Source: Cylicocyclus nassatus
Lineage: Eukaryota; Nematoda; Chromadorea; Rhabditida; Strongylidae
Direction of reading: 5' to 3'
Assembly: GCA_958299035.1 (NCBI GenBank)
Contig: CATQJL010000223.1
Span: 8,669,753 to 8,733,752 of the forward strand
Length of the DNA stretch: 64,000 bases
Below the pieces are notes generated by a model that saw nothing but the letters and a program-made list of their open reading frames with translations, was not told the origin of the DNA and ran no database searches. This document shows positions 34,486 to 47,900 of this stretch, piece after piece. The stretch's first letter is position 1; every line of letters starts with the position of its first letter. A program made the translations under genes and the position numbers.

Positions 34486-35593
34486 CTTAAAACTTTTAAT
34501 GAATGTTAAAGTTTAAGAAAGCGTAAGCAATATCAGCACAAACTAGGAAGAATTGAAAGAAGGAATGCAAGTGGGAACGAGCCTAGCTGAAGCGAGAGCT
34601 TCGCGCGTTGGTCTGCTTGAAAGCGCTCAGTTAAGGAAAATAAAGTTTTTGAGGTTTAGAAATGCTCAGAAAAATATAAAACAGATTTGTACTCGAAATA
34701 ACTTTGATATGAGACACAGTGTAAGCAAATGGTATGTAGCTCAGCTGATATCCAGCTGCAGTGGGTAAATTTGGGAATAGTTGGGCACTCTTTCGTTGTG
34801 TGCGCCAAGTTCAGTGCCATATCATTGAGTTATGGTTGTATGCAGAGCCTTTCTTTGTTTAAAGCATAATTTTGAATTCTTCGCTGTGCTGAAACGCGCA
34901 GTCCATCCCAGTTTGACTTGTTAAGACTGATGCACATGTCTGGAACAGCCAATGAACAGTTATACCGAGGAAAATCTGCGTTACTGTAAGCCCTGCTAGC
35001 TTTTCTTTATATGCTGAGATGTAGACACATAATTCCGTGATTTTTCAGTACTTTGCTAAATGCAATGCAAAAACGATATCCCCTTTGCCTTTCCTAACGA
35101 CGAAATCCCGGTCCCAGGTGTTCCGAGCCGTGACCTGTATCACCGCCCGTCACAGGCGACTGTTGTCCAGTGTTGGAGTTTGCAGCAGGAGAAACAACCT
35201 GAATGACTTCAATGGACTTTGTGAACATATTTGACAACCGTGTCGGCGGTCTCCTTGTTCAAGTGAACACCCTCGTCACCGCTTGCGTCAAAGCGCGTTA
35301 GGTATCCGGTTCACCTAGTGTCTTTCTATCGGCACATGCTGTCGTGGCCCTGAATAGTTGACGTAGGGTAAAATCTCGTATTCTGCCTACCTTCACTTGC
35401 ATTGGTCAGACTCCCAACATCACCAAATGATGAGACAATTGGTGACGCTGATTGCATGTTAATCTTGTTTCTTCATAGTCCGTGTTTTGCATACGTCAAA
35501 ACAGCAGGAACCGTAATGTAGACGAGCTAAACGAGAAGCCGTTTTTAGTCTCTTCTTACTATCCTTCGAATACATATGTATATAAGGAACATA

Positions 35594-36467
35594 TTAGGTT
35601 GCTCCAGAAGTTCGTAGCGTTTTTATAAACCAACAAAATCATCAATTTACAGTAAAAACCAATAGAAATTGTATTCCTCGTTGTAGCGCACGACCTTTTG
35701 GCACATTCTTGTTAGCTTCTCAACCTCAATTTTTCAAACGGCAGCGCGCCGGGTCCCAAGAAAATCATCTAATCAGCGCTCAAACTACTTACTGAAATCG
35801 AGACAGGCACCATTCATGAGGTTTTCCGAAGAGCGAAGCAAGTAATAAGTGATAGAGCGAGGTTTGAGGAGTAATTTGTGCACTGAAGTATCTTCCAGTC
35901 AAATCGTGCAAGACAGTTTTGACGACGTTTGCCGCATGAGGCCATGTTTCATCATGCAGAAAAGCTCACTAAACCTGCCTGCTAAGCTTTTTCTGCGGTG
36001 GGACCTGGTTTAGACGGTGCAGTAGGATTGCTTACGGTATGGTTGACTATCACTTACCTGTACAGCAACTTTTAGTGCAGGACGTCCTGCGCGTCCCCCG
36101 AAAAGTCTTGATCAGGGACACCCTGCTCAGCCCCTAAACTTTTATAGCAATCCAAGCCTTTTTTGTCACATATTGATGTGCGAGCGCCATGTTCCATAAT
36201 CGACACAAAAATCTGTGCAAAAGCGCTTCTTTTCATGATGAAAAATGCGCAAATGCCGAAATTGCTCCTTTTTGCCTTCCAAGATTTCCAACTTTGGAAG
36301 CTGCGAAATCCAAGTAAGTCAAAATTCCACCGAAATCAGTAGGCGTATCCTAAAGAGCACAATCAACCCTTTCAAATGATATACGCATCTTGCCGCAAAC
36401 TAGCCGCTCCTCAAGAACAGGAGGAAGGACGAGAATGAAAACGCTACGATCTTATGGAACGACCTAA
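35594..36467 (-). mobile_element. Decayed mariner (unit B)
   Basis: Same element as 12030-12903, with both ends and flanking TA retained. It shares the same transposase damage, so it was copied with the segment rather than moved on its own. Confidence 0.8.
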
Positions 36468-36579
36468 TACAATCTGAGAGCAAGAGAACCTGGAGAACTT
36501 TCACATACTTCTCATTCAAACATTTGTTGCAACCTAGAGCATTTCTGGACTGGCGGTCCATAATTGCGGACTTATTAAG

Positions 36580-36818
36580 GTATGGTTCCCGAATGGCATG
36601 GAGCCTGATTCAAATTACGAAGTGTGCCTTGGTAAAGGAGCTATAAGATTTTTACCGCTTTTGAATACTTCACTTGAAAACAAGCCATTCTATCTTATAG
36701 ATAAAGCTGATCCAACACGAAGTGCAGCAACTCATCAAAACTTCCCATCAGCGGATGGAAAGATCATAGACACTACCTATCCCTCAGCGACTGGGGAATG
36801 GAGGGATGTCCTGTTTAA
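36580..36818 (+). pseudogene. Inverted broken lipase last exon (unit B)
   Basis: Same relic as 13016-13254. Here the start reads VWFPNGM rather than VWFPNDM, so B keeps the ancestral Gly, but the frameshift in part 2 is the same. Confidence 0.75.
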
Positions 36819-37192
36819 TCATTGCCAAATACATTTCTGCATTTATCTGTGTCGCTACCATACACTACAACAGCATTTTTCACTCACGAGGCTTCGCACC
36901 TTGTGCTTTAACTAGCTCCGTAACCGTACGAGGGTTGCGCCATAGAATCTTATGACTGTTTGTGAAAAACAGAGCTTATCTTAGCAGAGAGGTTGAAAAA
37001 TTGAACGAGCAAAAATACTTAGATTTTTGAACGAGCAGTCGCTCTACATCAAGCTCACACGAGAAGTCCCGCTTACTAGCTGGCTTTCCTTTCTGCACAC
37101 TCAGAATTTTCCTCCAGGGAGGGACTGTAACTTGAAAGAAAGCTGCATACCCAAAAGCTCCGGAGTTGTGGATTTCAAGCCCTTCTATCCTC

Positions 37193-37608
37193 AAAGGCAG
37201 CGTCTCGCTAGACTGGGGTACCTGGCTCTGGGTAGTAATGTAATAGTAGATCCCCTAACTAACCGACGACAGAAGTTTGCAGCGCGAAAGGGGGTCTGCG
37301 AATGCCCCTCAAGTGGCCCAAATCTTACGGTAGGCTCAGGCGAGTGCGGGATGCATGCAAGGTAGGGACGCGGAGTCGTTTCGGGACCCTGCGCTCATGA
37401 CTGTGTGCGCTATACACACTCTGGCCTTGCAAATCGATAGCTGTGTGGGCGGCGTCCGAGCCTACTGTAAGATTTGGACTACTTTCGGAGCAAATTTCAA
37501 GCTTAGTAGACCTCCTCTTTCCCTCCGAACTTCAGTCATCGCTAAGATAGGGGGGTCTACTTTGACATCGCCACAATCCGGCACTCTTTTTGCCGGAACG
37601 CTGCCTTT
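37193..37608. mobile_element. Terminal-inverted-repeat element, AAAGGCAGCG family, copy 2 (unit B)
   Basis: Same 416-bp element as 13630-14045, at the same site. Confidence 0.65.
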
Positions 37609-38123
37609 AAGTGTTGCTACTACTCTCATATAAAAGTACTAGCTGGCATATAGTGCTCCGCCCAAATCTATCAATATACTATAATGAAGGACACCATTCC
37701 CTCGTTCTATACAACGTTTGTTCCTGTACCACTTCTAGATGCAGTTCTCTTAAACTTACCACATTTTTGTCATCAGCATGCCCGCTTAATCCCGTATGCG
37801 CGTACATGGTAAATTTTGTTCCCCTGGGGATCCCAGGAAATCACTTCTTATTTTCGACGTAGGGCCGCATGCACTACCACCTCCGCTGGGGAGGGATCAC
37901 GGTTTATAGAAAAGCTTCACTTCCTGGAGCTCCAGTAGTAAATTTTATGCCGTCCCCTATTCCTAGGTATTCTTTCCATCCTCCACGACAAACATGTTGA
38001 GAGGGAGTAAGAATCTGTACGAGCAGTATACTTGATAGCAGGGGCATTCGTCTTCATAAGTTCGTAGGATTTCCATTATCATTCTCATTCCTTTAAGAGG
38101 TAAACAATTTACGCTGAAGTACG

Positions 38124-38880
38124 TACGTCCACAATTGCATCCACTTATCTACTTAATACTTTCGTGACCCTTACGGTTTCTTGAAAAAATTGGAATTTTT
38201 TTCCAATTTTCGTAACGTTCAACGTCTTCTAGGTACTCGAAAACCTATCTGATTTTTTTTCCAAAGTTTTACAGCCACCAAACTACTTTCACATTTTAGA
38301 GGTAATCGCTTTTTCCCAAACATTCACCTATTTCGCTAGATTTTCTGGAAGAAAATTCTAAAGGTTTTCGAAGCTTCGTAACATCCAAACACCCGTAAAT
38401 ATTCGAAAACCCTTATTCTACTAGTTCTAAAAGACCTCAGCCACTTAATCATTATTTCAACAACTCTTAAACCTTTTTACGTTATCTTCGCGACACTCAT
38501 CTATTATTCTGTGCCTTCTTTTAAAAAAAATCCTAGAATTTTCTAAAATTTCCGACCTTGCGAGCATTCAACAATCCTTAAGAAGCACCTTGAACATTTC
38601 TAGAAACCCTTAAAAAATTTAAAATTTGGGCCTAACATGCTTGAATACCTTCCGCCTTATCCCCTTAACACTCATCTATTTTTCTTAACCTTCTCAAAGA
38701 ATCCTAGAAATTTTCAAATTTGAAATACACGAACTTTCAAAATCCTTCAAAAACCACTTTTAACATTTTCAAAAGTCCCTAAGTATCTTAACCAAAGCCC
38801 TAACATGTTTAAATACCTTTTATCTTATGCCCCCAGCATTACTCAATTTTTCCCGATTTTTAAAAAATTTTCGAAATTTT
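38124..38880. repeat. Degenerate 172-bp satellite (unit B)
   Basis: Same array as 14561-15310, with small indels such as an extra TTTAAAAAA near 38861. Confidence 0.6.
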
Positions 38881-39506
38881 GGTCCGTCACTTACACAGTA
38901 ATAAGTGATTTTTTCACTCCCAATGTATTCGCGTTGACCAGCGAAAATTCACCATTATAGGCTGTGCAATATATTGCACGACGATACAATATATTGCAAA
39001 GTCTCTTATTTATTGGGTGAGACCCACTGGAAAATTGAATAGGCTCAACCAGTAATCTTTACCCCGCCGTACCGGGCCCCCCATTAACCCCTGCCCCTCG
39101 GACCAAGTTCCCCCGGACCATTTTCACCTGGAGAATTTTTTGGTATTAGCCCCGCCCCCTTAGCCCCGCCCACTCTCGAGTTATGGCCTGGTCTTGAACC
39201 GGGTTTCTCATAACTCGCTCCAGAGTGATCCTAAAACTCTGAAAAAATTATGGTGTAGTCAGGCACGACTATATGTATGTGTGCAAAATTGCAGACCCCC
39301 AGCTTTACCGTAACCCAAAACCTGAAAAACTGATTTTTGAAAAAATCCATTTTTTAAAAATCATCCATAATTCGCCAAAAAATCACATGAGATAGATATC
39401 GTATAGAAACTACTAAGGGATTTTTTCCGATTTTTTATATTGCATATGAAGAGGTTTTTCTGAATTTTGAAATATTTTTTTTATTTAAATACGCAGAAGA
39501 TTGCCT

Positions 39507-39834
39507 GACTCAGCCACAGCTCATGGCCAGAAAAACTCCCCGCAAGTCATTCTTTCTTCATGGTTATCTTTGGTATCCATCTAATACATTTTAGAAGGCG
39601 ATTCGTCTAAGTTTTTGGATTTTGAGGCATGAAAATTGATAGAACTTCTTTTTTCCAAGAAATTGAACCGAAATTGCAAAATTCGCAAATTTCTCTGACC
39701 TCCCTTAAAACACCGTAAGTTACTCTATACATATCCAAAATTCCATTATCCCAGCTCCTCTACTACTGGCAAAGCCATTTTCAAAATAATTACTATTGTG
39801 TAATTAAACCATCGAAGCCAGCGTTGTGACGTCA
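39507..39834. other. 328-bp segment present in unit B only
   Basis: A joins TTGCCT directly to CAGTGACGTCATAG (about 15930), whereas B has 328 bases between them, ending in GTGACGTCACAGTGACGTCA. The short GTGACGTCA direct repeat at the right border suggests that A lost the segment by slippage or repair, rather than B gaining a transposon. No gene is seen in it. Confidence 0.7.
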
Positions 39835-40270
39835 CAGTGACGTCATAGTATTTCGTCACAGTCCAAATACCTCAAAACTGGGTAACCAAACCAGACTTTG
39901 ATTGGTTTGGTTACCCAAGTTTGAGGTACCTGAGCTTAGTTAATAATCTCACCCACCGTTAATTGTTCCTTTCGTAATCAATTGATGTAACCTTCGTATT
40001 TAGCATGTTCGATAGCCCCCTGTGCCAACTCCCAGCCCCGTAGCTCAAACTTTGCAAAAAATCGGTAAAATCAATAGAACTAGCATATGATTCCAAAAAC
40101 TGATATTGTATTCGTAATCAGCGTGCTCACTTACCCACCTGTGCCAACTCCCAGCCCTGTAGCTCAATCTTTGCAAAAAAGCGATAAAATCGATATCGAT
40201 CGATAACGAAAGGTAGCCTATGACAGACAGACAGACAGACATAACACACTCAGCTTTATATATAGGATAC

Positions 40271-42452
40271 AAGACAAAATCTCGGCTGGATAAGAAAGGC
40301 TAAGTTCAAACTAATTTCAAAGTTTGGGAACAGTAGCAGCACAGCGCTTGGAGTGAGCGCTCTGCTGGAAATGTTTTCCAAACTTCCGGATCAGTATGAA
40401 CGCAGCCAAAGGCAAACATCAACATTTTCCCTAATAGAGCAAGTGAAGCTTCTGACGAGAGTTTAGCGAAAGTTGAAAGGTAAGTTTTCAGAACTTCGCC
40501 GCGAACGCCGCGTACGCGGCGAAGTGTGGCCCAAACCAAATCCTCATCAGAACTTCCGCCGTTCAAACCTCGTCGAGGAGAACGTGCCGAGAAACAATCC
40601 CATTCCAGAACGGATTCACCAACTTCTTACAACGGTCAGTTCGCACGACGTGACGGACATCACAGAAGCTGGTCAGCAAGTCAAAAGCAATACATCTGCG
40701 CTATCGTAGGTCGCATTGTAACATAAGGGGCAAGAGATCGACCGTTGTGTCACTCATTTATTTTTGTTGTTCATACTCCAGTGTATCCGCGGCGTCATCT
40801 AGTGAGTTTCGTGCCGATATTTTGACCTTGTGCATCAAAATTGTACATTTCATGTTTGAAAAAAAAACCTCATTATGTTCCTCATATGTTTGCCTAACGG
40901 TGATGGCAGGTTTTCGGCCCTTTTGTTAGCCAAGTTTTCTTTCATTCTAACCAAAATTTTTTCTAGTTTCTCCTATGTACGTTGCCACAATTCAAGCATT
41001 CCAAGTGACAAGCGATACCCTCCGCGCAATGACCTAACTTCCGCAGGGCGGACATGTATTTTTCTGGTATACTCTCCGTCATGCAATCTGTTTCAAACAA
41101 CTTTCTGATGTTACCACAAGCAATGATGACCAGCGCCACCTCATTTTCTAACTGCTACTATGCATCTGTTTGCCTTACTGAAACTATTGAACAAATACGG
41201 CTTACAGAGTAGGTTCCTGTTGTCATTCACTTCGCATAGTGTTACTTTTTGCATGTACAGTAGATGTTCGCTGCCGGGACTTCGCAGTAGTATAGCCATA
41301 CCTCAAAGCAGTTCTGGATGCTAGCTGTCGCGACTCGAATCGTTCTATTTGGCCGTGCACCCTTCTGCAGCCTTTTGTACATCTTGTGAATGATGGAAAG
41401 TTATAGGCCTAAGGCATACTTTCTGTGATTCCGTAAAAACGCTATGGCGAATTGGCGTTTGCCGGATTTCCACAGAATCAGCGTGAGCGGGTTTAAATGC
41501 ACGAGTGAGTAATTTCTGTGAGTTGTTGCAAAAGCATGGAATCCAACCCAAGCAAAGGGCTTTTAAGATCAATAATGAAGAGTCTTCGCGATGCCTGATC
41601 GCGCAGCGACTGAATTCGTCTGAGGTATGCCTTCGGTCTTACAGCTGTAGGGTGGACAGATGTAGCTTGAACAAGTAGATTCTTAGAGCTTTCATTTCTA
41701 AACATTTGATTCGAACAGTGCCATTAAAGAGATTCATCTGGGTGTGCAGAAAGGAAAGCCAACAATGAGCGGGGGTTTTCGTGTGAGCTTGATGTACTGC
41801 GACTGCTCTTTTAAAAATCTAAGTATTGTTGCTCTTTTCAATTTTTCAACCTCTCTGCTCAGATAAGCTTTGTTTTTCACAAACAGTCATAAGATTTTAT
41901 GGCACAACCCTCGTACGTTTACGGAGCTAGTTAAAGCACAAGGTGCGAAGCCTGGTGAGTTAAAAATGCTGTTGTAGTGTGTGGTAGCAACACAGATGAA
42001 TGCGGAAATGTATTTGGCAATGATTAAACAGGACATCCCTTTAATCCCCAGTCGCTGAGGAGTATTCCGAAGTAGTGTCTATGATCTGTCCATGCTTTGA
42101 TGGGAAATTTTAGTGAGTTGCTGCACTTCGTGTTGGATCCAGCTTCATCTGTAAGATGGAATGGCTTGTTTTCAAGTGAAGTATTCAAAAGCGGAAAAAG
42201 TCTCATAGTTTCTTTACCAAAGCACACTTCGTATTTTGAATCAGGCTGCATGCCATTCGGGAACCATACCTTAATGAGTTCGCAATTAGGGACCGCCAGG
42301 TCAGAAATGCTCTAGGTTGCAACAAATGTTCAAATGAGAAGTATGTGAAAGTTTTCTAGGTTTTTTTGCTCTCAGATTGTATGTTCCTTGAGACGTGGAT
42401 AACAAGAAGATCCCTTAAAAAATTGAAAGGCAACAATAGCAACCTCTAAAAT
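40271..42452. repeat. Penelope-fragment plus lipase-end block, copy 1 (unit B)
   Basis: Counterpart of 16372-18552. Confidence 0.75.
42024..42269 (-). CDS. Orphan intact lipase last-exon pair (unit B)
   Basis: Counterpart of 18124-18369. The coding parts are unchanged; one base differs within the 69-nt intron. In B no catalytic exons remain upstream to join to it. Confidence 0.55.
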   Translation of the reverse strand, partial: VWFPNGMQPDSKYEVCFGKETMRLFPLLNTSLENKPFHLTDEAGSNTKCSNSLKFPIKAWTDHRHYFGILLSDWGLKGCPV

Positions 42453-43568
42453 AAGCGTTTTGGGAACAAAGAAGTGAATGTGCACTCGGGATAAAATGAG
42501 CTGTTAAAATCTTGATAGCCCTCTTAAAAAGCCACCAAGTATGACTTTTTATCCAAGAGTATTTATTGAATGTGGTGCTCTAATACTCATCACTGCTCCA
42601 TTGAAGCTCTAGAAAAAACTTACGACTACTTTTGTCCTACTTGCACATGTATTTTTTTGCTCAAATAAAATCTTATAAATTCTCGTCCACAAACGTTCCG
42701 CAGATTAGGAAAGCATTTGATCCAGCGTTTTATGCTCTCAGCTATGGTATACATTACATCTAAAAAAGCTACTCCGACTAAACAAAGTTCCTTCAATAGA
42801 TCGATCAAAAAAGGGATGTAAATTACATCTCAGGACTTGACGGAGATGAGGGCACCGTCAAATTGTAATTAGTAAAGAGAAAAACATGCCGATTGTACTC
42901 TCAAGTGAAAAACAAGACAAAATCTCAGCTGGAAAAGGCTGAGTTCAAATAGTTCCAGACAGTATACAGAAACATTTCCAGCACAGCGCTCGAACTGATC
43001 GCTGTGCTGGAACTGTTTCCCAGACTTCCGGATCAGTATGAACGCATAAAGTAAGTGAAGCTTCAGACGAGGGTTTAGCGAGGGCTGAAAAGTAAATCTT
43101 CGAAACTTTGCCGCGTGATCCAACCCAAACGCCTCATCAAACTTCCGCCGTTCAAACCTCGTTGAGGCGCAATGTGTTGAGAAACAATCCAACTTTTTAA
43201 AACTAATTCACCGACTTCTACTTCACCGGTCAGTATTCCGCACGAATCTGACGGACATCACTGTTGGTCAGTCAAGGGCAGTGAGTCAAGAGCAACACAT
43301 ACTGCGCTACTGTAGGTCGCATTGTGACATACAGTTTGCTCCATTCGAGATCAGGCAGAACCCTCAGCGCAAATTTGCGCACTCGCAGCGCTAGCGGTCC
43401 GCGCTGCTTATGCGCGCTGTCGTAAAGAGCAAAAGGATTGAAGAGGAGCAGAGAAGCAGGCCATAGTTGTGACGGCGAAACCCCAGCGACCCGGGGCTCC
43501 CACCATGCCAACTTTGGCCTGGTTGGGATTGGGGCAGACTGAAAGAGGCAAGAGATCGGCCGTTTGTG

Positions 43569-43860
43569 TCACTCGGTCATTTCTGTTGTCCATACTCCGC
43601 TATATCCACTGCAGCCTCTAGTGGTTTTCGCGGAGATTTTGACCTCGTGCACTAAAATTGTACATTTCATGTTCAAAAAATCGCCATCATTATGTACCTC
43701 AATCTTATGCTCGCCTAATGGTGATGACAGGTTTTCTCGTCTTTTATTAACCAGGTATTTTCCACTAACACTTAGAATTCTTTCAGTTTCTCCTATGTAC
43801 GTCGTGCCACAATTCATGCGTTCCAAGTGATAAGCGATACCCTCAGCTCAATCGCCTTAT
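43569..43860 (-). pseudogene. Penelope-like element GIY-YIG endonuclease fragment (unit B)
   Basis: Same fragment as 19669-19960, with the same CGTTYIGETE core and the same breaks. Confidence 0.7.
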
Positions 43861-44454
43861 TTCCGTAAGGGCATACATGCATTTCTTCGGTATATATTCT
43901 ACGTCATGCAATCTGTTTCAAACAACTTTCTGATGTTTACTGAGAATGTTGCACAGCATAACCCCATTTTCAAAATGTGCTACTATGCATTTGGTTTGCT
44001 TTACTGAAACTGTCGAACAAAAAAAAACATACAGAGAGGGATCTTATTGTCATTGTTCTTACTTCGCATGGGCTACTGTTTGCGTGTCCAATAGATGTTC
44101 GCTGCCGGGACTTCACAGTGATATAGCCATTCCTGCGAGCAGTTTAAGATGTTAGCTGTCGCGACTCGCATTGCTCTCTTTGGCCGTGCACACTTCTACA
44201 GCCTCCTTACATGTAGTGAATGATGAAAAGTTTTAGGCCTGCGGCGTACTTTTCGCGATTCCGTCAAAGCGCTATGGCGACTTGGCGATTTGGCAGATGT
44301 CTACGAATCCAAGATGCCATAAAGTCTGGCACAAACAAAGCGCCTTTACGACTAATGATGAAGAGTCTTTGCGGTGTAAGATTGCGTAGCGACAAGATTT
44401 CTATGCCTTCGACCTTACAGCTGTAGCGGAAGCATGTAGCTTGGACAAATACCA

Positions 44455-44625
44455 TTTGATTCAACTGGCTTGGCATCGGCAAAGGCAAGGCTTTCTGACC
44501 TAATTAAGGCTAGGTAGTGATCAGAGAGCACTCGCGCGAGAGAAACGCAGGTGCGTCGCGGGCGCGAGCTGTCTCAACTAGACCACAAAACTCCGCCCTA
44601 ATGGTGCCAAGCCAGTTGAATCAAA
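44455..44625. mobile_element. MITE of the TTTGATTCAACTGG family, copy 3 (unit B)
   Basis: Same insertion as 20555-20725. Confidence 0.85.
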
Positions 44626-44980
44626 AATTAAATTATTGAAGCTTTCCTTTAAACCATTTGATTCAAACAGCGCTTTCAGAGAGATTTATCTGGGTGTGCA
44701 GAAAGGAAAGCCAACAAGTGTGCGGGCTTCTCGTAAGAGCTTAATGTACTGCGACTGCTTGTTTAGAAATCTGAAGATTTTTGCTTTGTGCGATATTTTG
44801 CTCTCTCTGGTCAGGTGAGACAAAACTCTATGGCGCAACCCTTGTACGCTCATGGAGCTAGTTAAACACAAGGTGAGATGCCTCGTGAGTGAAACATGCT
44901 GTTGAAGTGTGTGGTAGCAACACTATGATACCACACACTTCAACAGATGATGCATATATGTATTTGGCAATGATTACACC

Positions 44981-47900
44981 CTATACCGAACACATTTTGA
45001 TTCCATAGTCGCTGACCTTCTTGTCAAAGTACTTTGTATGATGCCAAAGTATTCCTTTTACATAAAGTTGGTTGCTGCACCTCTCGTTGGATTCAGCCTC
45101 ATCTGAAAGATAGAATGGCTTCTTTTCCAAGTAAAGTATTTGTAAGCGGAAAAAGTCTCAAGGTTTCTTTACCATGGCAGACCAAGAATTTTGAACGAGG
45201 CCCCATGCCATTCGGGAACCATACCTTAATAAATTTGAAATTAATGGCCGCCAATTCAAAAATGTTCTAGATTGCAACAAATGTTTGGATAAGAAGTAAG
45301 TTTTCTAAGTCCTCTTGCTCCCAAATAATATGTTTCTAATAGCGTGTATAAGAAACGAGACCCTAAAAAATTGAAAGGCAAAAAAAGCAATCCCTAAAAT
45401 TACACGAATGTACGATAGAGCCAAGCAAGCTCTTCAAAATGACACCAGAGAACGCAAAAATCGTGATACGTAAACTTTGAAGCTAGATCTAGAACATCTA
45501 AGCGTCCTAAGGGTCGAATCTCCTGAACAAAAATCATACATAACTCTTACGCAACTCGACACTGATCCGAAGCAATTTCTTTATTTCAAATAGTCTTGCA
45601 AGATTTGCACGTCTGCTCGCTGTTCTACTTGGTGGGTATTCCCTAGCTCTAGCATTCTGTAAAGTTCTCTATTTTGAAAAGGATTACACAAGAAGTTCAC
45701 AAGCGTTATGAGTGAATTCATTCATCGGTCTGTTTGGAGACGTGTGGACATTTTAGACGTGATTTATATTGTAAGCTGCCGGAAGCAAATCAAACGTTTT
45801 GTTTAGAAGCAGCGTTGATCAAATCTAGACTTATGCGGATCTCACGTTGATAGTAATTTTAGGGCTTTAATCAAGACACTGCGACTAGACACTGAGCGGC
45901 AGCTCAGATTCTGCGCTTGCGGCTGAGATTTTCATCTTCAAAGCAGACCTCAGTGTCTCAGTAACGGACAAATGCTGCAAATGTTCTTTAGCACAGGCTG
46001 TCTTGACTAGCACGAAAGTGATGGCGAACGAGGTGTTTGCAGGAAAGCTTATGCGAAACCAAAGCGGATCCGAAATCATGATTAATTATTTTGTCGTAAT
46101 GTGCTATCAGGTCGACCTTGTCGATAATTTACAACGGCCTCCCCTCAAACACTACGCAGGAAGTGTATATGTGCTGCGAGGTTGCTCGATAATTGGCCCA
46201 CGAATCTGGTCAATACCAGGTAGTTCTGTTCAAACCCATGAGCCCAGAAAAGTGATTATGAGCATAATATTGGTCGCACTACCCATATCCAACATGTGCT
46301 TCTTTTCTCGTCCTTTTCAGCATCACTCCGAATAGACCACCAGGTGTCATATTGTGACGTAAGGCAGTGATTTGAAATGTTGGTAACAGCTTCAGTGCGT
46401 GCACGTTGAAGTTTTAAAGCGCTCAAGCAGAGCAATGATCATTATGAGAGCGTATTATAATTTAAGCTTGCCGCTTACGATAGTCACCTTCACTTTTGAA
46501 TTATTTGAACGCTAAAACCATACTGGAGGGCTTTGGCCGGCCGCAGTCATACCCCTCCAAAAAACTGACAGAAAGACCGCAACTAGCAGAGCTGGATTCA
46601 ATAGCAATGTGAGTTATAACGCATCCGTCCGCACAAGCATATCCTCCTATATATCGTATGCAACATCGAACACGAGCCGCTTCCACTGAGATGCTTGGCT
46701 CATCTCCTGCTGACGACATTACAGTCTTCTTTTGTGTTCACTGAAGTGGGCGGATAGCTTAATTCCCCGAAGATAGACGCTGATATAAGCGTTGCACATG
46801 TTAGCTTCAGAGCGAAGCTTTCGGTTCGTTATCTAGCCAAAAATTATTGTAAATACGACTGCTGTAAACTGAAGGTAGAGCTGACCTGAAACTAAGAACT
46901 ATCGCCGACTGTTCGGTTAGTGTGGCTAGGAATCCATAGCAGTCATTCTCAAAAACATCGCATTGAACAAGATTATGGTCAAAGAACTGAAAAAAAATCT
47001 CGTTACGAATATTCTGGTGTTTCAAAATGTAATATAGAAGTTTTGAGGATAATTTTATTATTCAGTTATGACAAACGTACTAGCGTTACAACCTTTCAAA
47101 TTTCATCTACAAACGCAGAATCATTTTGCTTCCTGCATGTATTGCAAGCACTATGCACCACTAATTTTATGAATATTTACCTCACTGCTGGGCAAAAATA
47201 CCTCATATCATCTGATAAGTTGTTGAACTTTAAATTAGAAAGAAAAACTTGGAGTGACCATTTGAGCTTAGAAGTATGACACTGAAGTCAGTCATGAATG
47301 CTGAATAAAGCCGCAATCGTTACCTACCGTACACTCTTCTGAAAAACTTGTAGGTCCAACTGAATGCACTATTTGGTAACTGCAGGTGGTGCAGCAACGA
47401 TTTAATGGTGCCTTGAGTATGGTCTTTATGGCAGAGAAGGTTCCAGGATCGAATCTTTTCACCGCCAGCTTTTTGTTGAGATGGCAGTTTTCATCTGAGT
47501 TCATCAACATAAATCTAACTTCAAGCGGCCATTACTAAAGCCCACATGCACGTACATCCCCGTGGAAAGGGGAGGGGATCTGAGAGGGGACGCCACGTAT
47601 TTCGCTACTTTAGATACCTTCTTTCTGCTTTCTCAATCTGGTTACGAACTCTCATACCCTGATACCTGCGCATAATAGTTGCCATGGTACTGTCATACAA
47701 GAACACAATTTCACTATCTTGTGTGATCCGCTGGAATCCTCGAAGGATCACCTCTCATTACAAAGTCATTTACCTTCTCAAAAAGTCAACGAAACCGTTG
47801 GAACATTGTGCTGAGGATGTAGTATGACACTATCGAACACGACTATAGCTAAAACAAGTAAAATCCCAGAAATTCAAAATCTTCGATGAACCACTGCTCG

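Larger units (their letters stand above)
42911..45399. repeat. Penelope-fragment plus lipase-end block, copy 2 (unit B)
   Basis: Counterpart of 19011-21498, including the MITE. Confidence 0.75.
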
